From: JANXQG01 sp963780045
Lineage (GTDB): Bacteria > Planctomycetota > Planctomycetia > Pirellulales > Thermoguttaceae
NCBI GenBank assembly: GCA_963780045.1
Contig: CAVZZZ010000005.1
Span: 744,001 to 808,000 of the forward strand
Length of the DNA: 64,000 nt
Reading direction: 5' to 3'
A program made the translations under genes and the position numbers. Shown here one piece after another: positions 22,285 through 32,011 of the stretch. The notes under the pieces are model-generated. The model was not told where the DNA came from, did no database searches, and saw only the letters and a list, made by a program, of their open reading frames with translations. Each line of letters starts with the position of its first letter. The stretch's first letter is position 1.

Positions 22285-23901
22285 TCACGGCCCCGGCTGC
22301 TGCTGGCAGGCGGGCGGCATGTAGGGCGGACGGGTGGTGTCAACCGGACCGACCTGGCCCACGGGCCGGTCGCAAACGAGGGTCCGGGCAGGATAGCCCA
22401 ATGCCCGGTAAAGCTGGAATTGGGCGCGGTTGTAGTTGCTGACCGCGGAGTAATAGATGCCATAGGCTCGGTTCAACTGGATGAGCGCGGCGACGGCTTC
22501 CTGTGGCCGGTTGGCCATTTGCAGCACGGGTCCGCCAAGGGGTTGGCCGATGCCCTTGAGCGTGCCGTTGAAGGTGATTGCCGACTGGTTCAAACTAGTT
22601 GCCGCCCGTTGGACTTGCACGACGGCCGCTTCGAGAGCGGCGTGGGATTGCACGACCTCTTCGGCAACCTGATCCTGGACGGTGGCGAGGTCGATCGCGG
22701 CCCTTTGTTCTTGGGCCTCGCGCTCGTGGACGAGTGCCCGGTTGCCCGCGCCCAAGTTTTGCAGCGTCCAGACCGCGCCCATCTCCACGTCGAAGCGGCC
22801 GTCGTACGGATGGGAACCATTGTCGGGTCCGCCGCCGTAAAGGCCGCCGTTGAAGAATCCGCCCGGCCCCTCGCCTTGAACGTAGACCGAAGGCAGGAAG
22901 GGGCGATAACTTTCCTGACGGACGCGCTCGGCGGCGGCGGCTACCTGCGCCCGGTCCGAGGCCAGCTCCGGGCGATTGCTCATACCGACGGGAATCAAGT
23001 CTCCGACCGCCGCCTGCGGCGAGACGAGCGTCACTTGAAGTTGCGGCGGCTCCAGCGGCACGACCACGGCGCTGGGGTTCAATCGCAGCAGGCGGGTCAG
23101 CCGGGCGCTGCTGACCCGCCAGTTCGCCCGTGCCACCGCCACCTGCTGTTGCAGGTCCGAGAGTTCCGCCAGCGACCGGTTCACTTCGATTCCCGGCACG
23201 AGACCGCCGGCAAGTCCTCGGGTCTTTTGGGCAAGTGTCTCGCCCTTGTCCGCGGCGTCTTGCAAGCCGGCCAACACGCCGCGGGCCTGCTGCACGTCGA
23301 AGTAGGCCAACGCCACATCCAGCAGGGCATCGTTTCGCGCCGTCTCCACGTCGTATTGCCGGGCGGCCAAATCCTGGCAGTCGGCCAGTGGCCGGAAGAT
23401 GGCGTCGGTGACAGCGAAATCGGCCGTCGCTCCGGCGCCGACCGCAAAAGAATACTTGCGGTCGTAGATCATCAGGCCGTTGGACGCTTGATCGATACCG
23501 ACATGCCGGTAGTAGTCTGTGCCTGCATTGAGGTTCGGCAGCCAAAGCACCTGCGAGCCGCGGAGCCGCGCGGCCGCTTCTTCCTCGCTCGCCTGGGCCG
23601 ACGCGATCACCAGCGAACGCGCATTGGAAAGATACAAGGCCGTGGCAAGATTGATCGGCAAGGCCGCGTCGGTCGGCGCGGGCTGTGCCGGCTGGATCGC
23701 CGGCGCTTGCGGCGCTTCATTGATCATCGGCGGTCCGACGATCGCGCCCTGCCCGACGTCAGCCGAGAGAGCCGCCTGCATTTGACCGGGTGGCAGAGGC
23801 ACGCCGGTCGCTGGCGGTAGCTCTTGCGACTGTTGCGCAACGGCCACGGCCGTTGTCGTGAAAACGAGCATAAGCGACATGCCGATTGAGAATTGCGACA
23901 T
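22285..23901 (-). CDS. TolC family outer-membrane efflux protein
   Basis: 538 residues, leftward. A signal peptide (GMSLMLVFTTTAVAVAQ) precedes a Pro-rich linker and then two OEP-type helical repeats: LATALYLSNARSLVIASAQASEEEAAARLRG... with LPNLNAGTDYYRH, and NRPELASDRAQVAAAAERVRQE...LPSVYVQGEG with AVWTLQNLGAGNRA. These form the trimeric outer-membrane channel/periplasmic tunnel for RND or ABC exporters. It is alone here; the RND permease and adaptor at 32.0-36.6 kb lack an adjacent channel gene and could use it (inference). The C-terminus is Pro/Gln-rich (PPYMPPACQQQPGP). In the 224-base divergent gap, a minus-strand TACAAT (23982-23977) is a weak -10 candidate. Confidence 0.88.
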   Translation of the reverse strand: MSQFSIGMSLMLVFTTTAVAVAQQSQELPPATGVPLPPGQMQAALSADVGQGAIVGPPMINEAPQAPAIQPAQPAPTDAALPINLATALYLSNARSLVIASAQASEEEAAARLRGSQVLWLPNLNAGTDYYRHVGIDQASNGLMIYDRKYSFAVGAGATADFAVTDAIFRPLADCQDLAARQYDVETARNDALLDVALAYFDVQQARGVLAGLQDAADKGETLAQKTRGLAGGLVPGIEVNRSLAELSDLQQQVAVARANWRVSSARLTRLLRLNPSAVVVPLEPPQLQVTLVSPQAAVGDLIPVGMSNRPELASDRAQVAAAAERVRQESYRPFLPSVYVQGEGPGGFFNGGLYGGGPDNGSHPYDGRFDVEMGAVWTLQNLGAGNRALVHEREAQEQRAAIDLATVQDQVAEEVVQSHAALEAAVVQVQRAATSLNQSAITFNGTLKGIGQPLGGPVLQMANRPQEAVAALIQLNRAYGIYYSAVSNYNRAQFQLYRALGYPARTLVCDRPVGQVGPVDTTRPPYMPPACQQQPGP

Positions 23902-24072
23902 ACCGCCGAGGCCGGACAGCCTTCCCCTTTTGCGATGGCAAAACTATGCCCTATTCGTGCTACGCGTACTATTCGGATTGTATCGGAAGTGGAGAGCGCG
24001 CAATGGTCGAAATATCGCGACCATCGGCAATGCCTTCCTAGCTTGTGCGAATTACTCAACTGTCACGAGTGC

Positions 24073-24078
24073 TACAAT
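24073..24078 (+). promoter_or_regulatory. Putative -10 element (TACAAT) of the histidine kinase gene
   Basis: GCTACAAT is identical to the core at 18752; no good -35 is seen. The implied leader of about 40 bases supports the ATG at 24126 and argues against the upstream in-frame start at 24045. Confidence 0.4.
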
Positions 24079-24125
24079 TAACGCAGGTATTCTCCCTGCA
24101 CAATCCCTGGGAATCACAACGACAC

Positions 24126-25659
24126 ATGCGATGGAACCTGGCAAGCAGGTTTTCCGCCACGATCCTGGGAGTCGTTGCGCTTGCGACCGTAAGCAGTCTA
24201 ATGACCTTCTATGGGGCTTGGCGCGTCAATGTCCGTCTGGGGCAGGCGGACCGAGAGAATCTTCCGCGCGTTCGGGCCGAGGAGGCGGAAGTAGCCTTGG
24301 CCGATTGCAACAAATCGCTTGCAATGTACGTTATTGACCGGACCAGCTCCTCCTGGGCGAACGATTATCATGCCTCGCAGCGCCGCTTTCAGAGCTGGTT
24401 GGAAACCGTGCGAAACCTGCCCACTACTTCGGACGACGAACTGGCGAAATTGCTGCAGAAGGAACGCCATATCTTGAAGCAATTGGAAGAAAAATGGGCA
24501 GAAGTTGACACCCAACGCGACAGAGCAATATCGCTATGCAATAACGGGGAAGTGGACAAGGCAAAAGCGCTTCTGCGAGATATTGACGCCGGCGCTTCCG
24601 TCGAAATCCGCGGCTTATGCGACCAATTGATTTCGCTTCAGGAACAGTACAGCAAGGATATCATGTTGCGCCAGCCGGCGCATTCGCATCACGACGTGGG
24701 TGGTCGGCATATCCGGCGGCTTGACGCTGCTGTTGGGCGGTTTTCTTCTTTGGCTCTTCTTTTATCGCGTGCTGGTGCCGTTGCGCGGCATGGTTGCGGA
24801 AGTGCATATCTACCGCGGAAATCCCCAGGAACACGACAATGGCGCGGTGGAGGACGAAATGCACATCATGGGCGGCTACCTGCGCAATTTGATGTCGGAG
24901 GTCACCGATTCGCGTTCGCGACTGGAGCGAGGCCGCGATCGTCTCCTCGTGGCGGAGAAGCTCGCCTCCGTGGGCAAACTGGCCGCCAGCGTCGCCCATG
25001 AAATCCGCAATCCGCTGACGGCGATGAAGATGTGGCTGTTTTCGATCCACGAAATGGCCCGCGGGAATAAGGAGATGGTCCGCAGGCTGGGCATAGTTTC
25101 AGAGGAAATCGCGAGGCTGGAGCACATCGTCCGCGATTTTCTGGAGTTCTCGCGTCCGCCCGTGCCGCAGTGCAGTCCCCGGGACGTCGGCACGGTAATT
25201 GACGAGACGCTAAAATTGCTTGAGCCGCGCCTGCAGTGGGGCAAAGTGCGAGTTGTCCGCATGGCGCGTGGCGCACTGCCGCCGGTCATCGTCGATGCCA
25301 GCCAACTGAAGCAAGTCCTGCTCAATCTGCTGGGCAATGCCGTGGATGCCATGCCTTGCGGCGGCGAAATCCAGATTTCTTCTGCCAAGGAAACAAATGC
25401 CGACGGGCATCCTATGGTGGTTGTGCGAATCTCCGATACGGGGACCGGAGTGCCCCCGGACATACAGCCTCGTATCTTTGAGCCTTTTTTCAGCACGAAG
25501 GAAAGCGGCACGGGGCTGGGGCTGAGCATTGCGGCGCAGGTGATGAACCACCATGGCGGCACCCTCGTGCTGGAATCTTCCACGGATAAAGGGACTACGT
25601 TTGCGGTCTGGTTGCCCATCGCTCCAAAGGACGCTCATGCCGAAGATTCTCATAGTTGA
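24126..25659 (+). CDS. Sensor histidine kinase, NtrB/ZraS-like (one frame break)
   Basis: About 511 residues in two frames joined near 24670. TM1 (FSATILGVVALATVSSLM) is followed by a ~150-residue periplasmic helical sensor region and, after the break, TM2 (GISGGLTLLLGGFLLWLFFY) and a HAMP-like linker. The catalytic part has the H-box SVAHEIRNPLTAM, N-box LLGNAVDAM, G1 DTGTGVPPD, F-box FEPFFSTK and G2 GTGLGLSI, so both phosphotransfer and ATP binding look complete. It overlaps the downstream sigma-54 regulator by 23 bases, a standard two-component pair. The break sits between sensor and kinase halves: each half reads well, and restoring one base gives IRITTWVVGIS, so an indel error is likely. 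Confidence 0.87.
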
Positions 25660-27037
25660 CGACGAACAGAATGTGCAGCGGGCATTCGAGGAAATCCTTT
25701 CCGCGCGGGGGCACGAAGTCGCTTCCGTCCGCGGGGCGGAAGACGCGATGCGCCGTCTGAAGGATGCCGAATTCGATTTGGTAATTCTCGACATCTGCCT
25801 GCCGGGGATGAACGGCTTGGACGCGCTAGCTCAGATCAAGCAGATACGGCCGATGCTGCCCGTAATCGTCATGACCGGCCAGAGCACAACCGACAACGCC
25901 ATCGAAGCCACGAAACGAGGGGCATTCGACTACCAGCTAAAGCCCTTCGAGCCGGCAGAGATGCTGCAGACCATTGCCAAGGCCCTGGAGGCGTACCGGC
26001 TGATGAAGGGCCGCCTGGAGTTGGGTCCGGAGACGGCGAAGGCCTCGAACGACGCCATCGTCGGGCAAAGTCCGGCCATGCAACAGCTCTACAAGGCGAT
26101 CGGCCGCGTGGCGGCTACGGACGCGACAGTGCTCATCCGTGGCGAGTCGGGTACGGGCAAGGAGCTGGTGGCACGCGCGATTTATCAGCACAGCCGGCGA
26201 AACGAAAAGCCGCTAGTGGTCGTGAACTGCGCGGCAATCCCCGAAACCTTGCTGGAAAGCGAGCTTTTCGGCTACGAGCCGGGCGCCTTCACCGGCGCCA
26301 CGACGCGGAGGATCGGAAAGTTCGAGCAGGCCCGCCGCGGCACGATCTTTTTGGACGAGATCGGCGACATCCCTTTGAGCGTGCAGGCCAAAATCCTGCG
26401 AGTCCTGCAAGACGGCACGTTCGAACGCCTGGGGAGCAATGCCGTGCTTCAATCGGACGCGCGAGTCCTGTGCGCCACCAATCGCGATCTCGAGCAAGCC
26501 ATGGCGGCGGGTCACTTTCGCGAAGACCTCTACCATCGCCTCAACGTGGTGACCTTGCTCTTGCCGCCCCTTCGCGAGCGGCGCGAGGATATTCCGCGAC
26601 TCGTCGACTACTTTCTCAGCCGACATTCGAGGACTGCCGGCGTGGAAAAACCGCCGTTGGCCCCCGAAGCGCTGGACGCGCTGGTGAACTACACGTGGCC
26701 CGGCAACGTGCGCGAGTTGGAGCATCTCGTTCAACGCCTAATCATATTCACCGCCGGCTATACGATCCAGGCTGAGGACCTCTTGCCCGCCATGAGAAGC
26801 GACCCGCAATTGGCCGCATCTCCCACGGGAGAGGACCAGTGGCTGAATCTGATTCAAGCGCATCTTTCCGGCCATGAGGGAGGGCGGGCCGGCGAGGAAT
26901 TGCTGGAGCAGGTCGAAAAGCTAATGATCGGCGAAGCCCTGCGGCGTTCGCAAGGCAATCAGACGCAGGCTGCCCGCCTGTTGGGAATGCCGCGTCCCAC
27001 CCTGCACGCCAGGATGCAGAAATACGGGCTGCTTTGA
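25637..27037 (+). CDS. Sigma-54-dependent response regulator (NtrC family)
   Basis: 466 residues, ATG at 25637 inside the end of the kinase gene. Receiver domain 1-120 with acidic pocket VDDE and phospho-acceptor Asp52 (LVILDICLPGMNG); AAA+ domain about 140-380 with Walker A GESGTGKE, the sigma-54 contact loop GAFTGAT and Walker B TIFLDEIGD; Fis-type HTH at the C-terminus (NQTQAARLLGMPRPTLHARM). It would activate RpoN promoters after phosphorylation by the overlapping kinase. Targets are not shown; the leftward Gly/Tyr-rich secreted cluster ends only nine bases from its stop, but it is convergent and so not obviously controlled by it. Confidence 0.93.
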   Translation: MPKILIVDDEQNVQRAFEEILSARGHEVASVRGAEDAMRRLKDAEFDLVILDICLPGMNGLDALAQIKQIRPMLPVIVMTGQSTTDNAIEATKRGAFDYQLKPFEPAEMLQTIAKALEAYRLMKGRLELGPETAKASNDAIVGQSPAMQQLYKAIGRVAATDATVLIRGESGTGKELVARAIYQHSRRNEKPLVVVNCAAIPETLLESELFGYEPGAFTGATTRRIGKFEQARRGTIFLDEIGDIPLSVQAKILRVLQDGTFERLGSNAVLQSDARVLCATNRDLEQAMAAGHFREDLYHRLNVVTLLLPPLRERREDIPRLVDYFLSRHSRTAGVEKPPLAPEALDALVNYTWPGNVRELEHLVQRLIIFTAGYTIQAEDLLPAMRSDPQLAASPTGEDQWLNLIQAHLSGHEGGRAGEELLEQVEKLMIGEALRRSQGNQTQAARLLGMPRPTLHARMQKYGLL

Positions 27038-27046
27038 CGCGAGGGC

Positions 27047-28498
27047 TTAGAGCGCTTGCCCTTGTGGAGCCGCGGCAAGCCGCGGAGGCGTGAGCGGTGC
27101 GTTCGAGCCGAGTTGCTTGAGATAATGCGCTGCCAGCGTATCACCGGGCGAGAGCTTGGCCACGACGGCAAACTCCGCTTCCGCATTCTGCGCGCACCCA
27201 TCATCGAAAAGTGATACCCCAGCAGAAAGTGCTCCGCTGCGGAGCCTGGGTTGGCCGCCGCGGCCTTTTCCAGCGCCCGCAATTGGGACGTGTATTTTTT
27301 TACGTCTTCGTAATAGCGATAGAGATTCTTCCACTCAGCTATGGGTCCCATCGCCATCGCCGCATGCGCCTCGCTGGCGGCTGCCTGGTAGTTACCCAAA
27401 GCGAACAGCGCCAGCGAAATCAGTTCATGCACCCTGGGGTTTCCGGGCGCGTCCAGCTCCGCATGGGCCGCCTGCCGCAGCGCGTCTTGGTAATCGCCCT
27501 GCAGGAATGCGGCGCGGGCTGCGGAATAATAGCTGAGAGCGTCGTTGCCTCCCTCCTCTCCCGCGGCGGTCGTCGGCGCTGGGTGGGGAGGGACCGTTGC
27601 CTCTTCCGAGGCCGCGCCGGGAACGACCCCCGCGCTACCGTTCGAATAAGACGAATAATAACTGTCCGGCGAGTAGGAATCGTCGTAGTAGCCGCCGTTT
27701 GGCGCATAATAGTTGCCGAGCGCAGGATTATAGCCGCCGTCCGCATAATAATTCACGGTGGGATAGTAACTGCTGTCGACATAGTAATCGGCACTGGGAT
27801 AGTAACCGTAGAGAGAATAGACGTAAGGATATCCCCAACTCCAGTCCCATCCGCCGTACCAAGGCGCGTAGCCGCCATACCCGGGCCAGCCTCCGCCCGA
27901 TCCCCAACCGCCCCATCCTGATCCGCCCCATCCCCAGCCGCCCGCGTAGCCGCGGTTGAAGTAATTGCCCCAGCCATTGCGGCCATACCAAGCACCGCGG
28001 CCGCCGTACCAATTGCCGCGTGCCGCGCCATTGAATCCGCCATGAAACCCGTCCAGTCCCCGCGCGGCAAAGCCGCCGTTGTACCGACTGGCCGAGAAGG
28101 CGGCGCCGGTGCGCGCGAATTGCCCGCCGCCCCGACCAGAGGAGGCAGCGGCGAAGCCGCGTGCGCCGCCGTTTAACCCGGCGCCTCCAAAGCCGCCTGG
28201 GTGTCCGCCGGCAAAACCGGGATGCCCGCCGGAAAACGCCGCATGACCGCCAGCAAAGCCCGCATGACCACCGCCAAACCCAGTACCAGCCCCGCCAAAC
28301 CCAGCGTGGCCGCCGCCGTGCGCACCGCCGAATCCTGCATGCCCGCCGCCGAAGCTGCTGGCGTGACCTCCGCCTCCATGTCCGCCCCCGCCTCCATGTC
28401 CGCCTCCGCCTCCGCGGGCGGCAATCGCCGGGCTTGCGGAGCGCTGCCAGAAGCGTGGCGAGAATCAATGCTGTTCGCAATTGTGATCTCGCTGACAT
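27047..28498 (-). CDS. Secreted Gly/Tyr-rich protein with TPR-like C-terminus, paralogue A (two frame breaks)
   Basis: Leftward gene rebuilt from three frames; breaks near 28440 (just inside the signal peptide, after LILATLLAAL) and near 27192 (one base missing before NAEAEFAVVAKLSP). The corrected protein has a signal peptide ending SASPAIAARG, about 200 residues of low complexity rich in Gly, His, Phe and Tyr (GGGGHGG, GYGGYAPWYGGWDWSWGYPY), and a TPR-like region (ARAAFLQGDYQDALRQAAHAELDAPGNPRVHELISLALFALGNY). It matches the gene at 29134-30408 along the full length. A surface or matrix structural protein is likely; function is unknown. Without frame correction the Gly-rich part reads as an Arg-rich artefact. 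Confidence 0.7.
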
Positions 28499-28544
28499 GG
28501 TTGTTCTCTCGTTAATTCCTCATTCCCTTGATAGGTTTCGCAGG

Positions 28545-29063
28545 TCATCGCCGTTCGCCAGGTAGCGTTCGGGATGCGATCGGTACGGGTTTCGGCGGAT
28601 TGGTTACGGTTCGCTCCGCGTTCACCCAAATGCCGTTTTCCCACCTCATCCAACTATTGTCGGGCATCTGGTAGAACCATTTGCCGTTGGCATAACGATA
28701 GTGCGGATCACTGACGACCTCGCGGCCCGCGCTGGGCTGAGTCGCGATAAAGGTTGCGAGTTCATAGCGCGAGTTCACATCGAAACTCGGCGCATAGTAA
28801 TACTCCTGAGCATCGTGCTGCGCCTGGCCAACGGCAAAAATGTTGATTCCGCTTGGAACAGCGGCTGCGTCCGGCCCTGCCGGCTCGAATTGACCCTGGC
28901 CGACACCGGCCGCGTAACTGTAGCCGCCTCCGAACAAGAGGCCGCCGCGAGTGTCTGCCTCATGCTCTCCCTGACCGACGCCTCGCGCCATGACATTGCA
29001 TGTGAGAGACGCCAGAAACGCAGCTACAACCGCGACTAATCCGACCGATTTTGAGTACCACAT
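28545..29063 (-). CDS. Secreted hypothetical protein between the two Gly/Tyr-rich paralogues
   Basis: 172 residues with a signal peptide (SVGLVAVVAAFLASLTCNVMA). Repeats of GVGQGE/GQGQFE/AVGQAQHDAQEYYYAP occur in the first half, and a compact aromatic motif closes the protein (HYRYANGKWFYQMPDNSWMRWENGIWV), similar in style to WW-like or cell-wall-binding beta repeats. It lies 46 bases upstream of paralogue A's start and 70 bases downstream of paralogue B, all leftward, so the three probably form one operon for envelope proteins. I do not recognise the family. Confidence 0.7.
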   Translation of the reverse strand: MWYSKSVGLVAVVAAFLASLTCNVMARGVGQGEHEADTRGGLLFGGGYSYAAGVGQGQFEPAGPDAAAVPSGINIFAVGQAQHDAQEYYYAPSFDVNSRYELATFIATQPSAGREVVSDPHYRYANGKWFYQMPDNSWMRWENGIWVNAERTVTNPPKPVPIASRTLPGERR

Positions 29064-29133
29064 AAGTCACCTCCGTTAAAAAGTTGCTTGCCACAGTTGC
29101 GAAGACCGGCCCATCGTTTTCTCAGTTCAGCGC

Positions 29134-30408
29134 TCAGCGCACCTGCCCCTTCGGAGTGGCGGCAGACTGCGGTTTTGCGGCCGTTTGCGGCGGCGCGGTG
29201 ATTCGCGGCGGCGTGAGCGGCTGGTTCGCTTTCAACTCCGCGAGATAATGGGCCGCCAGCTTGTCCTTGGGCGTCAACTTAGCGGCTTCGGCGAATTGCG
29301 ACTGAGCGTTGGGACGCGCGCCGATCATCAGGTCCTGATAGCCCAGCAGGAAGTGATCGGCGGCCGATTTGGGATTGTCCGACGAGGCCTTCTCCAGCGC
29401 CCTCAGTTGAGTCGTGTACTTGTTCACATCGTCGTAATAGCCGTAGAGGTCGTTCCAATCGGCAACCGATCCCATCGCCAATTCGGCGTGGGCCTCGCTG
29501 GCTGCGGGGCCATACTTGCCCGACGCGAACAGCGCCAGTGACAGCAACTCGTGGACCTTGGCATTGCCCGGCGCGTCGATCTCGGCGTGCGCGCCCATCC
29601 TTAGGGCATTCGCGTAGTCGCCTTGCAGGAAGTAGTCGCGGGCCTGCTCATAATACTGCTCGCCTTCGCTGGCGGCCTGCTGTTGATCTTCCGGAATAGT
29701 CGCGGCCGTCTGCGGCGCGGTCTCCGCGACGTTGCCGCCGGTTTGAGCGTACGGGTAGTAATCGTAGCCATAATCGGTGTAAGGACTTTGGTAGTTGTAG
29801 GCGTAGTCGCTGTACGGATAGTAGTCATAGCCCGAGTACGCATACGGATAGCCCCAACCCCAATCCCACAAGCCGTACCAAGGCCAGAAACCGCCCAAGC
29901 CGTAACCGTATCCGCCGTACCCACCGTACCCCCCGTACCCGTTGTAGCCGTGCCGGCCGTAAAAGCCGTGTTTGTAGTAATTGCCATAGCGGCCGTAGTT
30001 GCCGAAGTTGCCGTGATTGAAGCCGGTGCCGGCGAAGGAGTTGAACTGGTGATTTCCACTGAAGCCGCCGGCGGCGCCAAAATTACCGCTGTGGACAGTG
30101 GGGGAGGCGAAGCTTCTGGCGCCGCTGTAGCCGGAAAAACCAGAGTAGCCTCGGCCGCTAAAACCGCCGAAGCTGCCTCCGCGCCACCCACCACCAAATC
30201 CGCCGCCGCCAAATCCTCCGCCATGAAACCCGCCACCGCCAAAACCGCCGCCGCCAAATCCACCGCCGTGGCCTCCGCCGCCTCCTCCGCCGTGCCCTCC
30301 GCCCCCTCCGCCGCCACCATGCGCCGACGAAGTCGCGGGAGCAATGCAAAGCGCCAGCAACAACGTGGCGACGATCGATGCTGTTCGGAAAAACGTCTTG
30401 ACCAACAT
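29134..30408 (-). CDS. Secreted Gly/Tyr-rich protein with TPR-like C-terminus, paralogue B
   Basis: 424 residues, intact, leftward. The ATG at 30408 is chosen over the longer frame (30501) because AAGGAGG lies eight bases upstream and a signal peptide follows directly (ASIVATLLLALCIAPATSSA). Residues about 30-110 are almost pure Gly with His and Phe, 110-260 are Gly/Tyr/Asn-rich (repeats of GYGGY and YDYYPY), and 280-405 form TPR-like helices (ARDYFLQGDYANALRMGAHAEIDAPGNAKVHELLSLALFASGKYG). It is the first gene of the three-gene leftward cluster. The design (sticky aromatic-Gly part plus a protein-binding helical part) suggests an extracellular matrix or assembly factor; this is inference. 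Confidence 0.85.
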   Translation of the reverse strand: MLVKTFFRTASIVATLLLALCIAPATSSAHGGGGGGGGHGGGGGGGHGGGFGGGGFGGGGFHGGGFGGGGFGGGWRGGSFGGFSGRGYSGFSGYSGARSFASPTVHSGNFGAAGGFSGNHQFNSFAGTGFNHGNFGNYGRYGNYYKHGFYGRHGYNGYGGYGGYGGYGYGLGGFWPWYGLWDWGWGYPYAYSGYDYYPYSDYAYNYQSPYTDYGYDYYPYAQTGGNVAETAPQTAATIPEDQQQAASEGEQYYEQARDYFLQGDYANALRMGAHAEIDAPGNAKVHELLSLALFASGKYGPAASEAHAELAMGSVADWNDLYGYYDDVNKYTTQLRALEKASSDNPKSAADHFLLGYQDLMIGARPNAQSQFAEAAKLTPKDKLAAHYLAELKANQPLTPPRITAPPQTAAKPQSAATPKGQVR

Positions 30409-30835
30409 AAAGTGCCTCCTTCGATGTTTCCAGTTCTTGCCAACCGCAATAAAAGGGGTGCAAACATCGTGCCTCTGAACGCGAATCCAGCGACGGGGCA
30501 ATCTTCAACGCAGGCCGCTGCCGCGGTCAATTTCCGCGTGCATGTCAGTCCATTTCGCGACTGCCGGCGTCGAATTCCTGACAGTGGCAGGCGTCCCAAC
30601 AGGCCGGTTCCAAGGCTGGGCTCGCAAAACCGCCAGGATCAGGCACTTTGCGATGTTCTGGCTCGATTTCCACGGGTCTGGCGCAGGATATGCTACCCCA
30701 ATGTGAAAAAATGCCGGGAGGGTCATCGTTCGAGGTTGATCCGATCGATCGGCGAGCGGTAGGGACTGGGCTGAAGATTGAGCGCGAGGAACGCGAGGTA
30801 ACGGACGTCTCAACATTGAAGGGGCTGATACGGTA
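30409..30835. other. Divergent intergenic region
   Basis: 427 bases separate the leftward Gly/Tyr-rich cluster from the response regulator at 30836. It must hold the promoters of both, but I find no convincing -35/-10 pair. AAGGGG about 10 bases before ATG 30836 is a usable ribosome-binding site. Open frames across the region look like shadows. Confidence 0.5.
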
Positions 30836-31258
30836 ATGAAGACGATACTCCTGGCCGACGACGACAAGAACATCCGCCAGTACTGCCGCGACGCGTTGGC
30901 CGATGAAGGATACCGCGTCCTCCAGGCTGAGGACGGCGCCGAAGCCGTCTGGCAGTGCATGATCGAGTCGCCAGACCTAGTAGTCCTGGACGTTGCCATG
31001 CCGCGAACCAACGGACTGGAAGCTCTGGAACTGATCAAGCAGCTTTCCCCTCCGACCCCGGTGGTCCTTTTCACGTCGCACGGGGATTGTCTGATCGACC
31101 GCCGCGCGCGGTTGGCTGCGGCGTGCGTCGAGAAGAGCGGCGACTTGACCGAATTGAAGCGGACGGTCGTACAGGTGCTCAGGGAGCGGGCGCCAGAAAG
31201 CAGCGAGTCGCTCCGCATGGGAATGCCGCCGTTTCCGCCGAGACTTGAGCGCGCCTGA
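30836..31258 (+). CDS. Single-domain response regulator receiver protein
   Basis: 140 residues, receiver domain only. The acidic pocket ADDDKN, phospho-acceptor Asp52 (LVVLDVAMPRTNG), Thr80 (VLFTSHG) and Lys100 (CVEKSG) are all present, so it should be phosphorylated. There is no output domain; the tail (about 118-140) is Pro/Arg-rich. It may act by protein contact or as a phosphate sink. It lies 52 bases upstream of the CsrA-BON gene in the same direction, suggesting co-expression and a possible link between phospho-signalling and post-transcriptional control (inference). Confidence 0.85.
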   Translation: MKTILLADDDKNIRQYCRDALADEGYRVLQAEDGAEAVWQCMIESPDLVVLDVAMPRTNGLEALELIKQLSPPTPVVLFTSHGDCLIDRRARLAAACVEKSGDLTELKRTVVQVLRERAPESSESLRMGMPPFPPRLERA

Positions 31259-31310
31259 TGGCCGCGCAGCGATCTGGCTTGTTGTAATCACACGTCGAAA
31301 GAACATCGCC

Positions 31311-31838
31311 ATGCTTGTGTTAACGCGAAAAACCGGCCAACGGATTGTTTTGCCCAAGCTGGGTATCACGATCGACGTCGTAGATGTGAGCCGGACGCGA
31401 GTACGACTTGGAATTGCCGCGCCCTCCGAAGTTCCCATTCAACGCCGGGAGGCCCGGGACCGGCGCGCCGCCGCCAAACAACCGCCGTTGGCAGGACGCG
31501 ACGGCGAGCGGGAACGTGGAACAGTGGCCGGAATGGGCGAGGCTTCTGGAGGTACTGGCAAAGAACCTGGTGATCTCGATCTTTTGTTGACGCAACGAAT
31601 TCTCCAACGCACACGAGGCCGCATTAGCGGACTTTCCGTGCAAACTCGTGACGGCCAAATCGTCGTCCGGGGCCATGCACGGTCCCGCTTCGCCCGACGA
31701 TTGGCTCTCGCTGCAGTGCAAGAGGTCGTCAATATTTGTAATCGGCCCAAAAGCTCGGTGGGGTTCGAGATTGACGTCGGGCGGTATTATTGGCGATCCG
31801 CCGGTCATACGAGGGGGCTCACGAGATTTCCGGGGTAG
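31311..31838 (+). CDS. csrA: CsrA-family RNA-binding regulator fused to a BON-like domain
   Basis: 175 residues from ATG 31311. Residues 1-50 are a CsrA/RsmA domain: MLVLTRKTGQRIVL, then VVDVSRTRVRLGIAAP and EVPIQRREA, which keep Leu4, Arg6 and the Arg near position 45 that contact GGA motifs in mRNA. A polar linker (50-88) leads to a second domain (about 88-141) with the BON pattern LTQRILQRTRGRISGLSVQ and GQIVVRGHARSRFARRLAL. Typical CsrA proteins are 60-75 residues, so this is more than twice the usual length. BON domains bind phospholipid or large ligands and are normally periplasmic, so pairing one with a cytosolic RNA binder is odd. The last 30 residues look unstructured. Confidence 0.8.
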   Translation: MLVLTRKTGQRIVLPKLGITIDVVDVSRTRVRLGIAAPSEVPIQRREARDRRAAAKQPPLAGRDGERERGTVAGMGEASGGTGKEPGDLDLLLTQRILQRTRGRISGLSVQTRDGQIVVRGHARSRFARRLALAAVQEVVNICNRPKSSVGFEIDVGRYYWRSAGHTRGLTRFPG

Positions 31839-31999
31839 CCCCATTCTACTCCTCTTTCGGGCTGTATCGAATTTGCAGGTGCAATGAGCCGGAAACACCA
31901 CGCAACCTATATTTCTCAGTGTCTTCCCGGCGAGGCAATGCCCGCAGATGTTAGTTTTTTCAGCTTCCACAATGACCGAAGCCGTCTGCCGCGACGACA

Positions 32000-32005
32000 T
32001 ATAAT
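32000..32005 (+). promoter_or_regulatory. Perfect -10 box (TATAAT) with predicted leaderless start for the RND operon
   Basis: TATAAT ends six bases before the ATG at 32012, so transcription would start at the initiation codon. No matching -35 is seen at 16-18 bases. The spacing is identical to that at 9826 and 18598. Confidence 0.45.
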
Positions 32006-32011
32006 CGGAAT

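Noticed and set aside
27728..28498. Arg/Trp-rich 256-residue protein on the minus strand
   Set aside because: Off-frame reading of the Gly/Tyr-rich paralogue A; the frame that gives the Gly-rich product matches paralogue B along its length.
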